Positions 33,001-45,410 of a DNA stretch of 64,000 nt are shown here, piece after piece (the stretch's first letter is position 1; each line of letters starts with the position of its first letter). This stretch comes from Pyrenopolyporus hunteri. Its lineage: Eukaryota; Ascomycota; Sordariomycetes; Xylariales; Hypoxylaceae. The notes beneath the pieces were generated by a model. It ran no database searches, had not been told where the DNA came from, and saw only the letters and a list, made by a program, of their open reading frames with translations. A program made the translations under genes and the position numbers. The DNA is taken from positions 310,001 to 374,000 of the forward strand of contig CADCXC010000004.1 in the NCBI GenBank assembly GCA_902806595.1, written 5' to 3'.

Positions 33001-35760
33001 CATTAATTAATATTATTAAAGTTAATAATATAAATTAATAAAATTAAAAAAATTATTATTACAATAATATAAAAAATTTTCATTATAATAATATATATAA
33101 CATTAACATTTTTCTTTTTATATAATATTATTTTATTTATAATAAAATATTATTTCGTTATTTTTAATTTTTTTAAACTTTTTACATTTATTATATCGTA
33201 AAAAGTTAAAAATTCGATTTAAACGTAAATTCGTATTAAAAAATTTAATTCGATCGAATGAAATATTAAAAAAAAATTCGTTAAATTAATAAAATACGTT
33301 TTTAATAACCGTACGTTCTTCGATTAATAATTCGACTACGAAGTCTTAAAGTAAAAAAAAATTAATTTTTAAATTATTATCGAAAAATAAAAAATAATAT
33401 AAATATTATTTTTTTTAAAAAATTTAATTGTTATAAATAAAAATAAATTATATACTCGTATAATAAAAAATATTTTAAAAAAATATTAAAAATAATTTAA
33501 AAGTTTTATAATAAAAGATTTTATAATTATATTACGTTAATTTAAAGTTATATTAAAATACGTATTTATATAAAAAAGTATTTATATAAATAAAAATAAT
33601 ATTAATATAACGAAAGTTTTAATTAATTTTATATCGATGTATAAACCTTTTAAATAAAATTACGATAAATTAAAATATATTAAACGTAAATAATTTAACG
33701 TTTTAATATAAAAAACGTCGATATATCGTATCGATAAAAATACGATTTACTTTTCGATATTTACGTCGAATTATATTTACGTTATAATATAAAATCGATT
33801 AATAATTTTTTATTTTATAACGTTAATATAAATAAAAAATTAAAAAAAATTAAATTTATAAATATTAATAACTTCGATCGAATTATTTTCGACCTCGTAT
33901 TATTAACGTTATAAATCACTTATTTAATAACCGTTTTTACCTTTTTTTATTATTAATAACTTATTATTAATATTTAATATATTATCGTTTTTTTTATTAA
34001 ATTAAATTTTCGCAGCGTAATTTACATTTTAACTTTCGTTTAAACCTTAATAACGAATTTTTTTTTCGTTATTTTAAACTTTTTAAAGTAATTTTCGTAT
34101 TTAATTAAAATTTTAAATATTTAATATATTTATTTTTTTCGCTTTTATTTTTTAAAAAATAGTTACGTTTTTTTAAATTATTACGATTAATTAATATTTT
34201 ATTATATCGATATATATCGAATTAAAATATAATTAACGATATATTTTTAATTTTTAACGAAAAAGATAATTTTAATTTTTATTATCGGGAAATGTTTATA
34301 GATTTTTCGAATCGTTATTAAATAATTCGTATATAATATTAACGGTTTTATTAAACGTCGTATTAAAAAAAAAAAATTATTATATCGAAAATTACGGTTT
34401 TTTTTTTTAAACGATTTTATAATTTTTATTAATTAAATCGATTTTCATATTTATATCCGTCGAAAATTAATAAGGCGATATTTATTACGACGTTTTTTTT
34501 ATTCGAATTTTTAACGAAATGTATTTTTTTATTATCGTCGATTATTTTAAAAAAGTTTAAAATAATAAAAATAATTATATCGAAAAATTTTATAATGTTT
34601 TAAAAAATAAATTTCGTTTTTTTTAAACGTATATTATACGGTTAAAATTCGTTAAATTTAATTTTATATTATATTTTTTATTATTTTTATTAAATAAATA
34701 GTTATTTATTTTTTATATAACGTATTTTATTATTAATATTTTACGGATATATATTTTATTATAAAACGATATTTTAATATGAAATAAAATAAAGTTTAAT
34801 ATTATTATAATTAAATTTCGATTATTTTTTTTAATATTAAAATTAAAAAAAAAACGAGGGAAAATTCGATTTTAAAATATTATAAATTATATTAAATAAA
34901 TTAATATTATATTAATAAACTTTTAAAAAAAATTTTAAAAGTAAGTAATAATTTATTATAATTACGTAACGTATTATTTATAATGTATTTTAATTATAAT
35001 ATATTTTATTTATTTCGTTATATTAATTCGAAAAGTTAATTAATAAATTTCGTATATTAATCGATATTTTTAAAAATATTAAAAAAATGTATTAATTTAT
35101 AATTAATAATAATAATAACGAAGATTTTAATTAATTTTATATTAAACGAAAGTATTATTATAATAATAAAAACGATTAATATTAATCGAAAAAAATAATT
35201 TAAATTTAAAAATATCGTTATTAAATATATAAAAAAAAATATTAATTTATTAAATATTTTAAAAATAAATAAAAAGAAATTAAAAGATAATAACGAATTT
35301 AAAAAGTTAAAAATAAAGGTAAATATATTACGTTTTTAACGGGTTATAAAAATATTAAATAAAAAAATTTAAAGTTAAAAAACGACGATTAAAATATCGT
35401 CGTTTTCGAAACGGAAAAAATTAATTTTTAATATTAATTAATTGCGATATATTTAACGAATTAAATATATTAATATCGAATTATTTTTTATTATTTTTTT
35501 ATTAATAAATTAAAGGATAATATTATATTTATTTTAAATCGATATATTAAAAATGTTTTTTAAAGTATTATTTTCGATATCGACGTAATTAAAATGTTTA
35601 TTATAAAAAAAGGTTAATGTTAAATTTTTATAAAAAGTTTTTTCGATCGAAATTTTAAAATAAATAATAATCGAATTAATGAAATTAATATTAAATTTAA
35701 AAACGGATTTTTAATTAAATTATTAAAAACGATTACGATTAACGTTTCGTTTAAATTAAT

Positions 35761-38723
35761 TAATTTTTATATTATAAATTTAAATATTTCGTTTTTTATA
35801 TATTTAAAAGATATAAATCGATTAAATGTTTATTTAAATAATGTTACGAATTAATTAATTGGGAAAAATAATATTATTATTATTATTATTTATAAATGGG
35901 GATATTTATAATTTTATTTCGATAATACGATTTTTTTTACGAAATTTAAATTACGTTGTATTTATATTCGATTTAATTATTTTTTTATAATTAAATTATA
36001 TACTTTTTTAAATAAAATAAGTTATAACGTCGATATTAAAAATATTAAAAAGATTAATAAATTTTATTATTATTATTAGATTAAGGGTAAAATTTTTTAA
36101 AAATTTAAATTTAATTTAAAAAATTTTAATATAAATTTTAATTATAAAATTATCATTAATATTATATATTTAAATAAATGTTTTATTTTATATATAATTA
36201 ACGTTATTATAAAGTTTTAAATTATTCGTTTTATAAAAATTATTTTTATTAAAAAAATTTAAGATATATTAAAATAATGTTAAATTAATATTTATTTCGA
36301 ACCTTTAAATATTATTATATATAATATCGATATAAATTTCGATAATGTCGAGTTTTATAATAAAGTTTATATTATTAAAATTATATATTATTAAATATTC
36401 GTTAAAATATATTAATTTATTAATAAAATCGAAGAATATTATAATTTCGTTTATAAAATATACGAAATTATTATCGATGAATTTTAAGGTTTAAATTTAC
36501 GTATAATTCGTTTATAAATAATTATTAAAGTAATTAACGATATAATTAATTTTAATAATTTAATACTTATATTTTTTATATTTAGCGTTTATTTTAAAAT
36601 TAATATAAATTTATTTTTTATTTTTATATAAATTTAAAAGGTATAAATCGTTTAAAAAACGATAATGAAAATTAAAAAAATTAAAATATAACGTTTTATA
36701 AAAAATGTTTTAAATATATGTAATAATTTTAATATATAAAAGATTTTTCTCGTATTATTTTTTATCGGTAACGAAGTATTTGTTTATAAAAAAAAAAGAA
36801 GATGAAAGGGTTTTTATAAAGTTATTATAATATTAAATAAAAATATTATCGTTATTTTTAACGTTTTAAGTAAAATATTTACGTTTAAAAATTTTTATAT
36901 TAAATTATATATTTAATTAAAAAAGGATTTTATATCGTTTAAAAAATTTAAAATCGAATTATTTATGTTAATTTTTAATTTCGATGATTATTAAATTATT
37001 TCGAAGGAAAATTTTATGTATATTAACGATTTTTTTTATATTATTAAATTATATATTATTAATAAAAAGTAGGAAAATTTTATTTTTATTGTTAAATTAC
37101 GAGTAAATGGAAAGATTATTATATAAAAGAAATTTTATAAAACATTAAATATAAAAAAATTTAACGTTTTATTCGAAAAAAATATTTTACGTTTAAAAGT
37201 TTACGATGTAATTATATATCGAAGCGTTACGATTTTTAAATTACAAATGATTTGTAAAATTAAGGGTAAAAATATTATTACGTTATATAAAAAGTTTTAT
37301 TTAATAGTTTAAAGTTATAATAATTTTAATAAAAAATATATTATAACGTATATATTTATTATTTAAAAAATTAATTAACGTATTATATTAATTTTAATAT
37401 TTATATTATGTCGTAAAAAAATAAAAGTTATAATTTGAGATATTATAATAATTTATATTTAATTTAAAGTATCGATGTAAAAAATTATTTTTATATATTT
37501 ATTAATTAAATTTAAAAATAAATACTTTAAAAAAATATTATTACGAGTGGTTAAATTTTTATATAATTTTACGGAATTAAATATTTATTAATTTAAAATT
37601 TATTTACGTTATTATTAATAAAAATTATAAATGAAATTATTAATTTTCGACTTTTATTTATTTATAATAAACTTAAATTTATTTAAATTTATTAATTTTT
37701 AAACGGATGATATTTTTAATATTAATATTATAAATTTTTTTATTATTAAAAATAAAGTTTTTAATAAGATTAAAATTAAAATATATTTTTAAAAAATTAT
37801 AAATTTTAAAATCGAAAATTTTAATAATTTATATATTACGATTTACGATAAAAATTTTAACGTAATAATTATTTAAAAAAATTAAATTAAAAAATTTAAA
37901 TTATTAAATATTAAAATTTTTAATATAATTAAAAAATTTATAAAATAATAAATTTAAAGTATATATATTACTTTTATATATTAATTCGAAGTAATTTTTA
38001 ATTATTTTATAACGGTTTAATATTTCGAATTTAAATTTAAAAAAGTTAAGGTTTTTAACGTTAAAATTAAATAATAAATAAATAATTAAATATGTAAATT
38101 TTATTATATCGAATTAAATTTTTAAAATTTACGTTTTTATATTTTTATCGATAAATTTTTTATAAATAATAAAGATTTAAATTTATAAATTAAATACGTT
38201 ATTATTTTAAATAATAAAAATTTCATCGATTAAAATAATAAAATATAAATTATTAATAATATTATTTATTAATTATTTATTAAATATAAATAAGTTATTT
38301 ATAATATATTTATTAATAAAATTTATAAAATAATTTAAAATTTCGATGTCGATTACGTTATTTATTATATAATTAATATTATTTTAAAACGTTTATTATT
38401 TTTTAAAACTTTTTTCGTTTTATATATCGATTTTTTATTATTATATTAATGTTTAATATAAATAAAAAATATTAATAAAAAAAAATTAATAATCGATTTA
38501 ATGACGTTAAAGTAATTTTACGAAAATCGAAAAATTAATGATATTTAATAAATTTATAAATCGTATAATTTTACAAATACGATAATAAAAGCGTTTTTTA
38601 ATAAAATTATATAAAATTTAATAAAAAAAATTAAATTAATTTAAAATTAAAAAAATAAATAAAACGAAAAATTTAATTAATAATTTATAATTAATTAATT
38701 ACGAAAAAAAAATAAAATAAATG
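35761..38723. repeat. Shared 3-kb internal block, copy 2
   Basis: Colinear with 3475-6439. It keeps more G residues than copy 1 in several stretches (for example 36770-36820), so RIP hit the two copies to different degrees. It lacks the inverted 210-bp repeat that precedes copy 1. Confidence 0.7.
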
Positions 38724-38935
38724 ATAATTAATTAATTTATATACGTATTATTTTATAGTACGTATTTTAAAAAAAAAAATATTTATATATTTTTATATAT
38801 ATAAAAAAAATTTTTTTTACGATTTTTTTATTAAATAATTTTTCCTTTTTAAATAATTTATATAATATTAATTTTACCGCATCGTATTTATTTTTATTAT
38901 TATTTTTTTATTTTACTTTACGTACGTATTTATTA
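38724..38935 (+). repeat. 210-bp repeat copy D
   Basis: Directly follows the shared block, as copy B does. Ends CGTACGTATTTATTAA. Confidence 0.75.
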
Positions 38936-40449
38936 ATATAAATAAAAATTTTAATTCGATTAATAAAATAATTTTCGATTATTTTAAAATTTATTAATAT
39001 ATTTTTTTACGTAAATATAATTTTTTTAATTTTATTATAATATCGAATAAATCGTATTTTATTAACGGATATTAAATTCGTTAAAAAAATTAATTTTTTT
39101 AATTTTTTTTAATATATAATTTTTAAAATATTAAAAATTTTATTATTAAATAATTATAACTTATAAAATATATATATTAATAAAAAATAAAACTCGATAT
39201 TATTAAAATAATATATCGTTATAAATTTATTTTATAATTATATAAATAAAACGCCTTTATAAAAAATCGTAAAAAAATCGTAAAAATATATAATAATTTT
39301 TAAAAAATAAAAAATTTAAAAAATTTATTAATATATAATTTTTATAATCGTTTAATATAAATAAACGTTTTTTAAAAAAATCTTTTAATAATAAATCGAT
39401 TTATAAAATAAATATATTTTTTAATTATTATATAATTATTTTATTATTCGTTTAATTTTTTTTAAAATAAATAAACTTTTAAAAAAAATAATTTTTAAAT
39501 TTATTTAAAAATTAATTATTTTATAGATATTTTTTTTTAAATATAATCGTAAAATCGAATATTAATTTAATAATATTTATATATTTTATAAAATTCGTTT
39601 AAAATTTATTTTATAAAAATTTTAAAGTCGATTTAAAATTATTAAAATTATTTAATATTAATTTATCGATTTTTAAAACTTAAATTAATTAAATTATATT
39701 AAAAATAATAAAAAATTCGAATAATTTATCGTAATTAATTATAAATTTATTTTTATCGACGTTAAAAAATAAATACGACGTTATATTTTTAAATAATTTT
39801 TTAATATTAAAATATTAATATATAATTTTAAATATAAAAACGTTAAATTTTTTAACTTTTATTTTATAATCGATTTTAATTTTAATCGAAAAATTTCGTC
39901 GTATAAAACTTTTAATTTAATTTTTATTTATAAAATCGTTATAATTATTAATAATCGCGTATTTTTTAATTATAAAATATATAATAACGTAATTAAAAAT
40001 ATATTTTAATTAATTTTAACGTATTATTTATTACGCGAAAATCGCTTTTTAAATTATCGTAAATTTTTAAAAATAATACGTTTTTTTTTTAATTAATCGA
40101 TCGTAAATATAAACGTAAAAAATCGAACGTAATACGTTATATTTTTTAATAATTTTTCGAATAAATAAACCGTTATCGATAACGTTTAAAATAATATTAA
40201 CTATATTTTTTTTATTATAAAAAACTATAATAAATATAAAATTATTAAATTAATTCGAATTTACGGAAAAATTTATAACTATTAATATATTTTTTTTTAC
40301 TTTTAATTTAACGCGTAAAATATTTATAAAAAACATTTAATAATTTTTTAAAATAACGATATTCGAAAAAATAAATATTAATTTATTAAAATTAAAAAAC
40401 AACTTTCAAAAATAATAAAAATTAACGCGTAACGGTAAATATAAAAAAG

Positions 40450-40512
40450 ATAAGTTTTAATAGGAAAAGAATGTCCCGGTGAGGGTATATCCCGTTGTCA
40501 CGTGATGCATGG
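40450..40512 (-). repeat. Right terminal inverted repeat
   Basis: Reverse complement of 32088-32150 with transitions only. It has more T on the compared strand than the left end, so this end took more RIP hits. Confidence 0.85.
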
Positions 40513-40514
40513 TA

Positions 40515-41488
40515 ATAATTATACGAGACGATGGTTTCTTATGCGTAGATTCTCTTCCTTTTTTTCGTGATGCTATTGTTGATATTGAATCCCTTTCCGG
40601 TTGGATCATCACTTATAATACCGGTGCCCCCCGAGCTTTTAGTGCTAGAGCAAACTGACAACGCTGGGTATGAGAAAACAGCACCGAGAACATAAATCGT
40701 AACCTAGTGGTTTTATTTTAACCCTACGACATTGAACTGTAGCGCTGGTCAAGTTCTCTTTTGACTAAATCGTGTCTTGGGTTTAAGAGAGCCTATCAAG
40801 CATATATTGCGGGATACCTACCTACGTTAAAGGTCACAGCGTCTGTTATGCAGCATGGCGATACTAAGCTAATTTACGCCGTAGATAAATTTATATGTAT
40901 CTACATATGTTACCTACCTACCTACCTGGTAGTTTACTCTATAGAAGTTGCGACGGTTGCGGCGTCTATGTAAGCCATGTTGACGAAGAGATCACATCTG
41001 CGAACGCGACTTTTATCTCCGCGAATCCTCGGTTCGTTCGCCGGTTGGTGCATTCTAGGTACTTAATTGCCCCTATTCAAAATCGGTTAAGGCTCACGCG
41101 TTAAGAGCGATGCCATTTAGCGACTGTTTTCATTGGTCCCAGCGCTTCCGATCCAAACCTCTCACCGCATTCTGTTTATCTGCCCAATCAGGATTTGCAG
41201 GGCGAGACACCATCTCGAAACGGTAATCTCGAATGAGACTGGGGGGGCTTAACTAGCGCCCGCATTGCCACGTCAATAGAGAGATTACAGGCATATGCCA
41301 CTCGCTGAAACGACAAGAGGAGGACTAAAGCAGGGCAACACGTGCTTTATAGATGCCTTACAATTGCCCCAGCCGTTGGATCCTAGTCCAAAATATTCTG
41401 TCTCCTATTTTAACCCCTTCGTTACTTACTTAGGTACGGTATTTTCCTTCCCTAGTCGCTATCCACGCGATAGCGCTCTTGTGTCGTA
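40515..41488. other. Spacer right of the 8.4-kb element
   Basis: 970 bases of normal composition. Frames start at TTG or GTG. It holds a TACC run at 40912-40927 and the promoter of the next gene. Confidence 0.5.
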
Positions 41489-42649
41489 ATGTCGGACCTA
41501 TTCTCGAAGTCGAAAACCGGGGGCCTCCGGAGGGTCATTCAAGAGGCTATCAAGGCAAGCCCAACGCTAGCAGCGCAGGCCAGCCCGGTTGTGAAGACTA
41601 TCCAAGCAGGGTATAACATCTTAAGAATAGGGGAAGCGATCAAAAAGGCGGACGATGCGGCCGGCAACCTGAACCAATTCGTCCCCGAAGCCTCGAAGCT
41701 GATCCAGGGAGCGCAGGGGTTCGTCCCCTCGATGCAAGTAATGGGAAAGTCGCTTTGCGACAGCGTCAAGCTCTTCAATCAGTTCAACCTTATCGCCAAC
41801 ACGGTTGGGATCGCGTCCAACATAGTGTTGACGTACCAAGGAGTCCAGGCCCTCAATCTAATCGCCACCCGACTCAAAGACATCTCGGACAGTCTCGCGG
41901 CTCAGACCGCCCTTAGAGCGCAGAAAGACTTTCCCGAGCTGGTCTATTACATGATCCGCGAGCGGCTCTCCCAGACCTCTCAAGACCCAGATCTCGACCA
42001 CTGGTTTTACGTCTTTCACCCGGATAACGATTGGTATCCCAAGTTCTTCCACCTTATCGAGTCTAAGCCGCTCGACCCCCGGTTCTGCGGCTACACGAAC
42101 CAGATTGACACCGCGTTCGTCTTCATGCTCGCAACGCGTAAAATGATAGAGGAGAAGAACGCGCGTTCGCGGAGGCACGGAAAGCCGTTCCGGCCGGTGC
42201 GCCTACACCTACTCATCCCGGCGTACCAACCCATCCTCATCCCGGAAGCCCTGGAGATACCGAAGGACATCGGGGACTTCGTGATGGAAGGGCGCATCCA
42301 CAGCACCAGGGAACTAGTCTGGTTCAACTTACCTACGGAACAAAGCCACTATACCATGGATATCGGGCATTGGGTGCCTCCGGAGCCCAGTTGGTGGGAC
42401 CGGGCTATGCTGCAGCTGGGGTTAAAAGACACGCTACCGGGACGGGGGAGACGCAGGATACTGGGTACGAGGCAGCGAGGGCTGGAAGACGAGAACGTGC
42501 TCGCTGACGTCAAGGACAACGGGGATCGCGAAGTCGAGGCGGACGACGCATTGTCTAAAACGGAAGGACAGGACGACGAGAAAACTAGGAACCAAGCGAC
42601 ACCATTGCAACATCGCCGCAGGCGGCGCCGTGATAGCCGACACCGTTAA
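41489..42649 (+). CDS. Unknown protein, helical N-terminus, basic tail
   Basis: Single exon, 386 residues from ATG 41489. The N-terminal 140 residues are alanine-rich amphipathic helices (PTLAAQASPVVKTIQAGYNI; ALNLIATRLKDISDSLAAQT), with a hydrophobic stretch around 100-118 (FNLIANTVGIASNIVLTYQG). The middle (about 145-300) looks globular: WFYVFHPDNDWYPKFFHLIE, LHLLIPAYQPILIPEAL, LVWFNLPTEQSHYTM. The tail is acidic, then arginine-rich (RRRRRRDSRHR). I do not recognise it. The layout recalls fungal proteins with a small membrane-active N-terminal region, but that is a guess. Codon use is normal and GC-rich although a RIP-hit element ends only 1 kb upstream. Confidence 0.75.
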   Translation: MSDLFSKSKTGGLRRVIQEAIKASPTLAAQASPVVKTIQAGYNILRIGEAIKKADDAAGNLNQFVPEASKLIQGAQGFVPSMQVMGKSLCDSVKLFNQFNLIANTVGIASNIVLTYQGVQALNLIATRLKDISDSLAAQTALRAQKDFPELVYYMIRERLSQTSQDPDLDHWFYVFHPDNDWYPKFFHLIESKPLDPRFCGYTNQIDTAFVFMLATRKMIEEKNARSRRHGKPFRPVRLHLLIPAYQPILIPEALEIPKDIGDFVMEGRIHSTRELVWFNLPTEQSHYTMDIGHWVPPEPSWWDRAMLQLGLKDTLPGRGRRRILGTRQRGLEDENVLADVKDNGDREVEADDALSKTEGQDDEKTRNQATPLQHRRRRRRDSRHR

Positions 42650-44349
42650 GCTCGAGGCTAACGTGAGGGATCACCATTGACGAACAGTCGTGCTGGTTGG
42701 GCAGCATCACTACTTCTATCTCGACAGTGTGGCGCGGTAACGGGTGGCATAAGACACAGAATGTATGTTAAGCTGCGGATGAAGAGACGGATACGCGGAT
42801 TCTCAAAGGACACAGGCATTGAGACCTAGGAAATATACCCTAGAGGACGGACTTACGTGAGGAGAGGAGTGATGTTTATCAAATGTATATACGGCATAAA
42901 TTTAGGAACGGGATCGCTTTTTTCTAGGGGAGGGCCTCTAGAACGGAATCTATCGTCTGACGACTTCAATACGAGTTGATCAATTTTGAGCATAATCTTC
43001 TAAAATCGGCCCCTTTTACGCGCCCCTCCTTTAGAACCCCGCGTGCCCCTCTCTAGGCCTCTCAAGGTTGAGCATCCTCATCCAGTGAGACGAACCGTCG
43101 TATGGAGGGGCCTCGTCATTATATTCCCTCCCAGGGCGTACGCCATTTGTCGCCCCATTTCCCAACGGTGGTGCTTAGGCCGGACAGCGCATCCAGCCAG
43201 AATACATTGGCACGCATATACCTACCTACGTAGGTAGGCAAGGCCAGAGTCACGAGTCGCATTCATCACTATAGCCCACATCTCATCCTTACCCTCAACA
43301 AAGAGCGATTATAGGCCCGACTCATTAACAGCTAAGTAAGCATCATGGTAAACATCTCATTCTAATTCTAATTCCTCATACCCACGGATATAGGCCATGG
43401 AAGCTAGGTACGTATTTAGTCTCTTAATTAGTACTTTTTGGCGTGTATGATGGGTAGCGCGGGCATGACTGGTGATGATATTGTTTACAGGCGATTAGGC
43501 ACCGCAGACGTTTTGGTCATTGCCTACGGAACACTAAATAGCTCGTTAGCACCTGGGGGCTGATAGCGCTGTAATATACTACGCACCACCATCGTTCTAG
43601 TGAGTTTTGGCAGTAAAAGGCACTATAATTATACTGAGATCCAGCGTTATGGTTTGCTAACATTTTAAGCGTTGACGTGACCAATAGGACTCTAATGTGC
43701 GCCCGCTACGATGCGGGGAGGCCAGCGTGAGAAGCCGCTGTAATTTAACGGCTTAATACGGATTGCTTGCTATATTTATAGCGGCTAAAAGGAAGGTTAG
43801 GTACCACCCTGCATGGAACGATTATCCAAGCTGGTGCCCAACTAATGGAAGACCTCAGAGTGTAAGGCGCTATAATTCCGCGAGCATGTAGCGCTATCGG
43901 CCTAGTACAAGCCGCTGTGCGTACCGCCTACACGCTATATCCTAAGGTAAAACCCCTACAATCTGTATCTTTATAAGACGACCGCTATGCTTTTTCCTGT
44001 TGGCCGCTGGAAATTTAGCATATCGACAACCCTTTTTACCTAATAATCCTGAGCGATGCCCGCGAAGACGAGCGCTTCTACGGGTTGCCCGTGAATACCT
44101 AATTATAGCAAGTATTCAGAGGCGGATTGAACAAAAAGAGCTACTAGAAATAAAATATTCGGTTTCCTCTAAATCTTTCCACCGCCTGATAAAAATATTA
44201 TCTACATGTTACGCACTTCTCTAGCTCCCTCTATGTATTCTAGGCGATAAAAACAACGCCAATCCCAAGTCTATACCGCAAGGCGAGCTTCTCTAATACT
44301 AAAAAACCCTACCATTCCGGTGATCCATTACAAAGGAAACTAGTTAGAT
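42650..44349. other. Gene-free spacer with recurring GCnCTRTAAT motif
   Basis: 1.7 kb. The motif GC(G/A/C)CT(A/G)TAAT or a close variant appears at about 43568, 43618, 43734 and 43868, and a GGTA/TACC palindrome at about 43217. A frame at 44000-44224 starts with TTG; its residues (RRIEQKELLEI) could be a scrap of a transposase helix-turn-helix, but nothing firm supports that. Confidence 0.45.
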
Positions 44350-45410
44350 TCACGCGGCTAGGCGGCGTTTCTGCGCATCCGGCTGCAGCGATAGCGCCTC
44401 GACAGCGGGCACAGCCTGGGCGTGGGCGGCCCCTTTCTCCTCCTCGATCTCGGCCTGGCGGTTCAGGTAGCTCAGGTAAGTCTGCCAGCCGACGGCGACG
44501 ACGCCGGCAAAGACGCTGCGGTACTCCATGGGCACGAAGGTGAAGCTGAACGCGGTCACGGCGGGCCACAGCTTCCACGCGTTGACCCAGCTGACGGGGA
44601 CGGTGCGGCGGACGCGGTCCCAGGTCTCGGCGAGCGAGTCCCCCGCCAGCAGCGCCTGGAAGCCGAAGAAGTAGCTGTTGAAGACGGGCGTGAAGACGAG
44701 CTGGTTGACGACGATCTTGACGCCGATGGACACGGCGTGCGATGCGTAGTTGAAGTGCCGCGACAGCCAGACGAACCTAGGTATGTTTTAGCTGTCTGCC
44801 GCTAACGGTGCTGCGTTCAACTTCTTGTGGTATATATGTGGATGTCTTCATTCGTGTCGCCAAGACATAAGGGGGTTTAGGAGAAAGCACATGAATATTT
44901 CAAAGAGAATAAACGAACCAATAGATAGGTTAGTAAATAAACTAGGTAGGTAGATATAACTCACCACAGGAAATTCGGCACCGCAGCCACAGCACCGACA
45001 ACCAAATTCCGTACCGTACGCTCAGGCACGTACTCCTTGCCACCGATGCGCTGGGCGCTAACGTCGGCGGCCAGGTAAATAACGAGGGCGCTAGCGACCT
45101 GCGTTGCCCACGGCCGCTTCCGCTGCGCGCGCGCGTAGGCCTGGCCGGCGCGAGTGAGGGGCCCGAGCCGCCGCCATACGGACGGCGCCGGCGGAACCGG
45201 CGTGCCGCCCACCGGGACGGCGTCTTCGACCGCCGGCTTCGCGGGCTGGCCTGCCTCGTGCGGCTTCGGGCCCGGGCTGCTGCTGCTGGAGGAGGAGGAG
45301 GAGGAGGACTGGAGGCGCCGAGGCGCCGAGCGTGGCAGGCGGCTGTTGCGCAGGTGCTCGAGACGTTGCCGGAAGGCGGCGCGGAATAGCGCGGGTGTGG
45401 AAAGGGGCAT
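44350..45410 (-). CDS. Mpv17/PMP22/Sym1-family membrane protein
   Basis: Exon 1 runs 45410-44965 and exon 2 44776-44350; the 188-base intron (GTGAGT...CTAG, phase 2) joins to give 290 residues. The start at ATG 45410 gives an arginine-rich, acid-free leader (FRAAFRQRLEHLRNSRLPRS), as in mitochondrial import signals. A run of 11 serines coded by a GGA-type microsatellite and a Pro-rich stretch follow. Membrane segments begin at about residue 105. The family signature is plain in exon 2: NAWKLWPAVTAFSFTFVP, then YRSVFAGVVAVGWQTYLSYL. Yeast Sym1 and human MPV17 sit in the mitochondrial inner membrane as channel-like proteins important under stress; a peroxisomal PXMP2-type place is less likely given the leader. 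Without splicing the conserved FVWLSRHFNY segment would be lost. Confidence 0.9.

Larger units (their letters stand above)
32088..40512. mobile_element. 8.4-kb RIP-hit element with terminal inverted repeats
   Basis: The left end (32088 on) and the right end (40512 inward, reverse complement) match over about 62 bases, including an uninterrupted CATCACGTGACAACGGGA. The ten mismatches are all transitions, nine of them C in one end against T in the other, as RIP would make. A TA dinucleotide flanks each end (32086-32087, 40513-40514), a possible 2-base target duplication. The inside is AT-rich with cytosines almost only in CpG, and no coding frame survives. It contains two direct copies of the 210-bp repeat (C, D) and the 3-kb block shared with the window start, so other elements may be nested in it. 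TA duplications are typical of Tc1/mariner-type transposons, but those are much shorter; the class stays open. Confidence 0.75.

Noticed and set aside
44000..44224. Possible transposase helix-turn-helix scrap
   Set aside because: TTG start, too short, no partner motif or repeats to support it.
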